Shown piece after piece: positions 57,656 through 64,000 of a stretch of DNA of 64,000 nt (position 1 is the first letter of the stretch; every line of letters starts with the position of its first letter). Made by a program: the position numbers and the translations under genes. Under the pieces are notes generated by a model. It had not been told where the DNA came from, did not search any database, and saw only the letters and a program-made list of their open reading frames with translations. The DNA comes from Diplolepis rosae (Eukaryota; Arthropoda; Insecta; Hymenoptera; Diplolepididae), in assembly GCA_030998225.1 (NCBI GenBank), contig JAPYXD010000714.1, positions 3,472,001 through 3,536,000 of the forward strand. Direction: 5' to 3'.

Positions 57656-58113
57656 CCTCTTGCCTCTCACCACACCGTAGGTTCGATTCAAATTAGTTCC
57701 TCGAAAGCATTGTAGAGGCGCTAAATGTATCTCCCTCCAATCCCCTCCACCCGCTGAGATACACAAAAACAGTAAGCGCGCTTTAAAAATTTAAATTTAA
57801 ATTATATATATTGAAGAAAATTAAAAATTGGTAAACAAAGCAAGGAAAAGCGACGTGTAAAGTGTTTCAATGTTACTTTATGTGTATTTTATTTTCCTTT
57901 ATAGTATCGGTTTGATATTGAAATAGGTTACAGTGAACATGCATTGCTAAATTAACTTTCTGTCAGTGAAAGATAAGTACATGAATGAAAAACCAATATT
58001 TAATTATTATATTTTGAACATGTATGCAATAGAAAGAGAATTAGTTTCTTATTTTTAAAAAGTTTAATTTTTAATTTTCATATTTTCGTATTTTTAATTC
58101 CTATTTTTTACAT
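57656..58113. other. No gene seen
   Basis: 57656-57720 has CCCTCTTGCCTCTCACCA, similar to the 42-bp units of H, then AT-rich sequence. Confidence 0.4.
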
Positions 58114-59220
58114 TCTCATCATGGATGAGAAGGTATTGGTTTTATGTGAAAAATGACTTTCGAAATTTTCATCAAATCTTTACGTTTTGAGACCCCCTGA
58201 GTCAGAAAAAAGGGTTTTTACGAAAGTGTCTGTCTGTCTGTAGTAGTAGTAGGTCGTATACTCGATAACTCTCGATAGTATTATCGGATTGAATTGAGCT
58301 TTGACATATTTTATCAGAGCCGTAAAAGTTGGGACAAGTTCGTTAACCAGCCACAACTGACCAAAATTGTGAAAATTAAACTAAAATTAGAAAAATTACA
58401 GTATGGCAAAACTTGAAAAAAGTCAATATCTAAATTCCATTTTCCCGTTAACTTATACGAGATACGAAAAAACGTTATAATACAATATTATTTACTACAT
58501 AAAGACCTACAAATTTAAATTGTAACATTTTTCCATAAGATGCATATTTTTCTTTTTAATTAAAAAAAAAACTATTGAAAATCCACAATTCAATTTTTTA
58601 ACAAGAATATGTGAAATACGAAAACGTAAGAATACAAAATTGTTTGTTTCAAAAAGATCTACAAATTTTTGTTTTATACAGTTTCTAATGAAACATATAG
58701 TTTTCGTTTCAATTCCAAAAAATACGATTAAAATTCGAAAATTCCATTTTTTAGACAAAATGTGTGAGATACAAAAAAACGTTTGGATGGAAAATTGTTT
58801 GCCTGAATGAAGTCTACGAATTCTCATTAAGACATTTCGGGACAGGATGTATATTTTATGTTTTGATTTTTAATATTAAAAAAATTCGATTTTTTTCTCC
58901 AAAATATGTGAGATACGAAATAAGCGTTGTTCTGCAAAATCGTTTCCTTAAATAAAGTCTACGATTGTTTTTTCTTTTTGAGATATTTGGAATAAAATAA
59001 ATAAATTATTTTAATCATGTAATTTATTAAAAAGTTACTGAAATGTATACAGAAAATCGAGCGCGAAGCATGAGTGTCATGATGAGAATGTGTTCCTTAA
59101 GGCCGATAGAGCCTTAAGTAAATTAAATTTCCTGTTTCACTTGCATTCAAAAAGAAATTGAGTGACTTTGAGAAAATGTGTAATTCACATCATCTGTAAT
59201 ATTAATATAAAATTGGTTTG
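58114..59220 (-). repeat. Third A-family fragment (A3), inverted and older
   Basis: The minus strand aligns with A1 from about 28545 to 29200 and then continues with 32024-32096 and 33248-33740, with no C and no 14-bp-duplication insert. Shared blocks include GAGCGCGAAG, TCCTTAAGG(C/G)C, TTTTTAATTAAAAA and GTCTGTCTGTCTGT. It is more diverged than A1 is from A2. Confidence 0.82.
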
Positions 59221-59834
59221 AGCACAGACGTCAGTGTTAATTTTCTTTACGTCTCGGCAGTATCATTTTTTTGAAAAATTCAAAATTGTGGAAAAACAAC
59301 TGTGTAAACTAAATTGCTTTCAAGGTAAAGTATCACATACCCTTAAATCAATATCTTACCAGTTCAAATGTTGAAGTCTTCTCCTTTTTTTAAGCTCAAT
59401 GTTTACAGAAAATTTTTTTGAAAATTTAAAGAAGAAAGTTGTCCGAAGCTCAATAATTTGTAACTTATGAAATATTTTTTTCACTCACACTAGTCAGAAT
59501 GTTTTAAAATCTCATTGTAATTTATGGCTAGCTCTTGTATTTTCTTATTAAAAAAATGATAATTCCACACTTTTCTGTAAAAAAAATAGATCAATGTTTT
59601 TCAAAAAAACTCAAATGAATTGATTTATAAACATTTATAATAAGATGTAAAAATAAATAAATTGCATTTAATGAAATATTTCAAAATTCAAATGAAACAA
59701 TTACTTTTTGTGCCCTCTTTTGAGGATATTGTTAGAATTTCCTTTTCTCACAATTTTACTGGGGATTCTTATATAAATCAGGATCACCTCCGGTAAGTAT
59801 ACGCTTTATATCACTATCTAAATAAAAATAAGTG

Positions 59835-61107
59835 CACTCAGAAAAAATATTTGATTGAATCAAAGAAAATTATTTGCTTGAAAGACTTTCTTTGATTTAA
59901 AGAAATGATTTGTTTAAATGAAATAAAATTTGTTTAATTCAAACAAAATGTCTTTAAACGAAATAAATATTTGTTTGAATCAAATTAATTTTTCTTCAAA
60001 ACAAAGAAATTAATTCAATGATATATGGTCAAAGATATAAACTGTTTGATTGAAGGCAGAAATTTATTTGATTCAAACAAATATTCATTTGGTCCAAAGA
60101 TGTTTTGTTTGAATCAAAAAAATTTTGTTTCAATAAGGTAGTTTTCATCATCGAAAAGTAAACCTCAGTCAAAAATTGATAATTTTGCCTTTAAGAATAG
60201 CAATATTATTATTGAAGGGCTATTTTGAAAGAGAAAAGATTATTTTCCATAAAAAAAATTTAAAACACAGAAAAATAACTTTATTAATAAATTTTATTTT
60301 GGACCCAACTTTTTTTCTTATCGCTTCTTATCAAATTTTAAAAAATTATGCGATTCTAATAAATCATGAATCATTTTTTCAGAGAAAAGATTTCCCACAA
60401 CTTCACCGTTTCTGATTTCTAAAAATAAATTCTTTAATGGCTGAAACCAATAAAAAAACATTTTCCAAAACGAAATTTTTATAAACAAATTGCTGAATTT
60501 GATAATAATTTATTCATTTCCGAAAATTGGAAATGGTTAAGTTGTGGGAAATCTATTCTCTGAAAAAGTGATTCATGATTTATTAGAATCGCATAATTTT
60601 TTGAAATTTGGTAAGAACCGATAAGAAAAAAAGTTGGGGCAAAAATAAAATTGATTAATAAAATTATTTTTCTGTATTTCAAATTTTTCTCATGGATATT
60701 AATCTTTTCTCTTCCAAAATAGCCCTTCAATAATAATATTGTTATTCTTGAAAGCAAAATTATTTATTTTTGCCTGAGGTTTACTTTTTGTGGATAAAAA
60801 CTACCTTAATGAAACAACATTTTTTTGATTTAAACAAAATATCTTTGGACCAAATAAATATTTGTTCGAATCAAATAAATTTCTGCCTTCAATCAAACAA
60901 TTTATATCTTTGACCATATATCATTGAATTAATTTCTTTGTTTTGAAGAAAAATTAATTTGATTCAAACAAGTATTTATTTCGTTTAAAGACATTATGTT
61001 TGAATTAAAAAATGTTTATTTCATTTAAACAAATCATTTCTTTAAATCAAAGAAAGTCTTTCAAGCAAATAATTTTCTTTGATTTAATCAAATCTTTTTT
61101 CTGAGTG
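59835..61107. mobile_element. Element D, ends like element C
   Basis: CACTCAGAAAAAATATTTGA (59835) and ATCTTTTTTCTGAGTG (61107) are inverted ends. The arms (about 300 bp each) consist almost wholly of TTTGATTCAAA, TTTGTTTGAATCAAA-like units. E4 occupies the middle. No coding sequence. A footprint of its end, TTTTCTGAGTGCACTTATTT, remains in B at 42520. Confidence 0.82.
60135..60808. mobile_element. Palindromic element E4, most complete copy
   Basis: AAGGTAGTTTTCATCATCGA to TTTTGTGGATAAAAACTACCTT, 674 bp with ~325-bp arms: TTATTATTGAAGGGCTATTT against AAATAGCCCTTCAATAATAA, and TTTTCTTATCGCTTCTTATC against GTAAGAACCGATAAG. Both arms are open for 79-92 codons as mirror images, which I regard as chance. 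Confidence 0.88.
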
Positions 61108-62460
61108 CACTTATTTTGATTTAGCGAGTGAAATAAAGCGTACTTACCGAAGGTGATCCTGACTTATATAAGAATTCCCAGTAAAATTATGAGAAAAGGA
61201 AATTCTAACAATATCCTCAAAAGAGGACACAAAAAATAATTGTTTCATTTGAAATATTCCATTAAATGCAATTTGAAATGATTTCCATGAATAAATTTCC
61301 TAGTTTTCTAAAGTCCGAGGACTATTTCAATTTTTTTGATATATAACTAAAATTACTTTAAATTATATAGATTTATTTTTAAAACGCTTGAAAATCGAGG
61401 ATATTTTACAATTGGAATTGTTTGCAATTATAATTTTTGTAAAGAGCAACTACTGTAATTATTTGCGTAGATCTTTTTATTTAAATATTCCCAACTTATT
61501 CAATTTAAAATTGGAAATATTACTATTAAGCAATTTTCAATACCTCATTATTTTTTAATCTGTCCACTTATGATTTTCTTGTAAGCTTTTAATTAATCAT
61601 TTTTGAAAAGCACTTATAGCCTTAAAAAAGCCTTTGAAAATTAAAAAAATTTTGATTTCAAACGATTTTAAAACTCTTCCATTTTTAGATCATTGTATCA
61701 TTAATTCATCTGATTTACATTGTACTTTTGTAAAATTTCAATAACTGTAATTTAATTTTCATTTGCAAGACTGTAAGAGTATTGGATTTAAATTCTAAAC
61801 TCAAAATTTCAATTTCTCATTTCGACCAAAAATATTGACAGTAACAATTTTTCCCTTCATAGATGTACTTTATTACCATAAGGTATAGGTAAGAATGAAT
61901 ATTAAATAGTTATTTCCTGTAAGTAATTATTTATTCAGTTATTTCATAAATTTCGGGTCGGCTGCAAAGTTTTTCCTACGTAAGCAAACTTGAAGCTAGG
62001 TTTCCACATTTTATCTTTAAAGGGGTGTTTTTATATTCTCATAAAATAGAATTACAAAAAAGGTAATTATGACAGAATTTATTAATTAAAAATGATTATT
62101 ATTTTTAAAATTTACATAAAAATGCAATTAATTAACGTTCTGAATTTATAATATTCAAAATCAATTGAGTGAAATCAAAGAAAGTTAAAAAATAAAACTA
62201 CTTGAATACAACAGGTTATGAACCTAACCTCAAATTCTGCATTATTTAAATTCTACAAACAAATAGTATCGAATAAATAGTCCTTGCAGATCACACACTC
62301 GAAAGAATTATTTAACATTTCCTGAAATTGATAAAATTTATGTCACGTCATCAACATTATTTAAGACTTTTTACAAAATTTGTCAGCTGTCAAATTTTGT
62401 AAACAGAAGTCGCCGGGCGAGCAGACGACGAGATGCATGAGACATCGAATCGAAGAAATC
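61108..62460 (+). repeat. B2: partial, uninterrupted copy of element B
   Basis: Parallel to 42530-43740 and 52242-52300. It keeps the A2 target site unoccupied (ACAGAAG once, 62403-62409). It ends at GAAGAAATC (62460), where a MITE follows. A ~95-bp insertion (61935-62030, with GGGTCGGCTGCAAAGTTTTTCC) is absent from B. Confidence 0.88.
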
Positions 62461-62465
62461 ATGTG

Positions 62466-62597
62466 CGTGAAGTTAGCACTCCGACCATGAAAAATCCAAA
62501 CTTTTTTTGGTGAAATCGTTTGGTGGTAGTTTTCGACGTTTGGTGGTCAAAATTACAAAAACTACAGAATTTTCAAAGTTGGAGTGCTAACTTCACG
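62466..62597. mobile_element. Small MITE (132 bp)
   Basis: CGTGAAGTTAGCACTCCGAC (62466) and GTTGGAGTGCTAACTTCACG (ending 62597) are inverted at 19 of 20 positions. The interior has two TTTGGTGGT motifs. No coding content. Confidence 0.8.
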
Positions 62598-63115
62598 CTG
62601 CACTCCACATGTTAATATTTTTCAAAATTTATTTTTGTAATCGTTTGGTGGTCGTTTGGTGGTCGTTAGGTGGTAGTTTTCGACGTTTGGTGGTCAAAAT
62701 TGTGGGAGATATCATTGTTCCAAAAAAATCTTTTGTAGTGTGCGCAGAAGATCTGCGCATGTGTATACTTGGCGCGCAATTTGAAAACAAAATTATAAAA
62801 AACTATTCAGATCGTTTAATAATCTATTAAATTACATTTATTTAATGCATCTTCAAATGATTTACATTATTTAAAGGTAAATATCATCCTTCAATAGCTA
62901 TCTTAAATTTGCGTCACATTTATTATATCAAAAACTAAGTTTCTTGATATTTTAAAATAGTTATTTTTGGAAGCACTTCATGATCGTTTGGTAATTGTCT
63001 GGAGGTAGTTTCTGACGTTAGGTTTTCATAATTGTGGCAGATATTAATTTTTCAGACAATTTGTCACAGTGATGCACGGAAGTTGGTGCGCATACTAAAC
63101 CGGCGCGAAATTTAA
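62505..63115 (+). repeat. GTTTGGTGGT repeats and a divergent duplication
   Basis: GTTTGGTGGTC occurs several times (62518, 62539, 62642, 62653, 62685 regions). A block from CGTTTGGTGGTCGTTAGGTG through TGCGCATG and GGCGCGCAATTTGAAAAC (62640-62790) has a diverged second copy at 62984-63118 (CGTTTGGTAATTGTCTGGAG ... CCGGCGCGAAATTTAAAAGAC). Confidence 0.7.
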
Positions 63116-63118
63116 AAG

Positions 63119-64000
63119 ACGGTAATACACAAAGTACAACTAAATACCTTGGGTAGCATATTTGCCTGAAGGGTGCCGATCGAAACTTTGGTTCTATTTT
63201 GTTATTGTAAGTATTTTTTAATAACACTAGTCGATCGATCTCTGTCTATTTGAAAATGAAGGTAAATGGACTGGTTTTGTTCAAGAATATTTATTATTAT
63301 GGACTCAAAGTTGGCGAAACTAAATTACTCTTATGCCCTCAACTTTTCTTCTCAAATTTTTTCGTTAGCAAAATAGACTTGGAAAATAATACAGTTATCG
63401 TATAGAAAATGAAGTTGATAGAAGTGTTAATTGTTTATAAATAATTTTTTGAACAACTAAATATCGCTCCGTAAAAAAGTATTATGTATAACACTTATTG
63501 TAAATGTGTAATGTTTCTCTTGATAGCCAGTTTAAAAGAAACGAGGATTGTATCACTAATTTAGTGTAAGTAGAAATATAATACTGATCAAAAGTGTTAA
63601 TTTTAGATCTGAAGTATATAATGTGCATAATATTATATTTAAATGTGCTGTATGAATCTTTTCGCCCAGAAACTCCTAATTCATATTTCAAATATGTTTG
63701 CTATGTTTCATACATAGGTGCCTCTGTTGCAACTTTTGGAAGAATTCTTATGTAATACGATTTCGCACACTATTTTCGTTGGAGCTATTATTTTCCGAAC
63801 CGTTCAAGCTTTTCAATAATAGGTATATACAAAATTTGTAAAATGTAATTCTGAGAAGAAAAACCCGATTTGACAATAATCAGTTGATAATAATTAACAA
63901 TAGTATCAATAAATTCGGAAATCTCAAATTGTAATTGGAAAAGATATTCATTTACAGTAAAAAAGTAATACATATATTACTTTAGATACATACATAAACA
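63119..64000. other. No gene or repeat recognised
   Basis: AT-rich. Short open frames only, without codon bias or motif. Could be non-repetitive intergenic or intronic sequence. Confidence 0.45.

Larger units (their letters stand above)
59658..61275. repeat. Triple-nested palindrome (outer arms, D, E4)
   Basis: Outer arms 59658-59834 and 61108-61275 (AAATTGCATTTAATG ... CATTAAATGCAATTT). Inside lie the D arms, and at the centre E4. Overall about 1.6 kb reads as its own reverse complement, with few mismatches. The outer arms correspond to the interior of B (42530-42700). Confidence 0.88.

Overview
The window looks like nuclear DNA of an insect. It is AT-rich, introns carry GT-AG signals, and the repeats include an R1-clade LINE, Copia and Gypsy elements, Tc1/mariner relics of the rosa-like (DD41D) and Mos-like kinds, a P/THAP9-type transposase and tRNA-derived SINEs. 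A hymenopteran is my best guess from the general look of the LINE and mariner relics, but that is inference. I see no bacterial-type operon, no CRISPR array and no complete conserved host housekeeping gene. The window is almost wholly transposable elements (TEs), many nested in one another.

Positions 1-8.0 kb hold retrotransposon debris: a decayed Copia element with its 3' LTR, a rosa-like mariner fragment, a Gypsy scrap, a second Copia with a probable primer-binding site, and an R1-type LINE on the minus strand. From 8.1 to 25.3 kb lie a DDE transposon with terminal inverted repeats (TIRs), another mariner scrap, a purine-rich LINE interrupted by a hAT-like MITE, a 2.3-kb foldback element (F) with a SINE in one arm, a 3.56-kb transposon (H) whose ~470-bp TIRs flank a decayed transposase-like gene, Gypsy integrase remnants, a mariner fragment and a small foldback.

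From 26 to 52 kb the main structure is a pair of large related elements: A1 (25994-35774) and A2 (43741-52234). Both have ~30-bp TIRs of the form CAGAGATGAG...CTCATCTCTG. A2 is flanked by a 7-bp duplication (ACAGAAG) and sits inside another inverted-repeat element, B, whose uninterrupted paralogue is seen at 62.4 kb. Each A copy has a private insertion (C in A1, N in A2). Both share an older insertion with a 14-bp duplication that carries a ribozyme-like motif. A third, older and inverted fragment of A (58114-59220) lacks all of these, so an order of events can be read directly.

Between A1 and B lie a P-element/THAP9-like transposase pseudogene with inverted and tandem copies of its own 3' end, several MITEs, and the best-preserved gene in the window: a two-exon minus-strand gene that joins a TDP-43-N-terminal-like domain to an integrase-type DDE domain, cut short at its C-terminus by a MITE. 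From 53 to 64 kb there are two probable solo LTRs on the minus strand (one with a 4-bp target duplication and four tandem repeats), a foldback with NRF1-like CpG motifs, and a triple-nested palindrome (59658-61275). The last 1 kb holds nothing I can identify.
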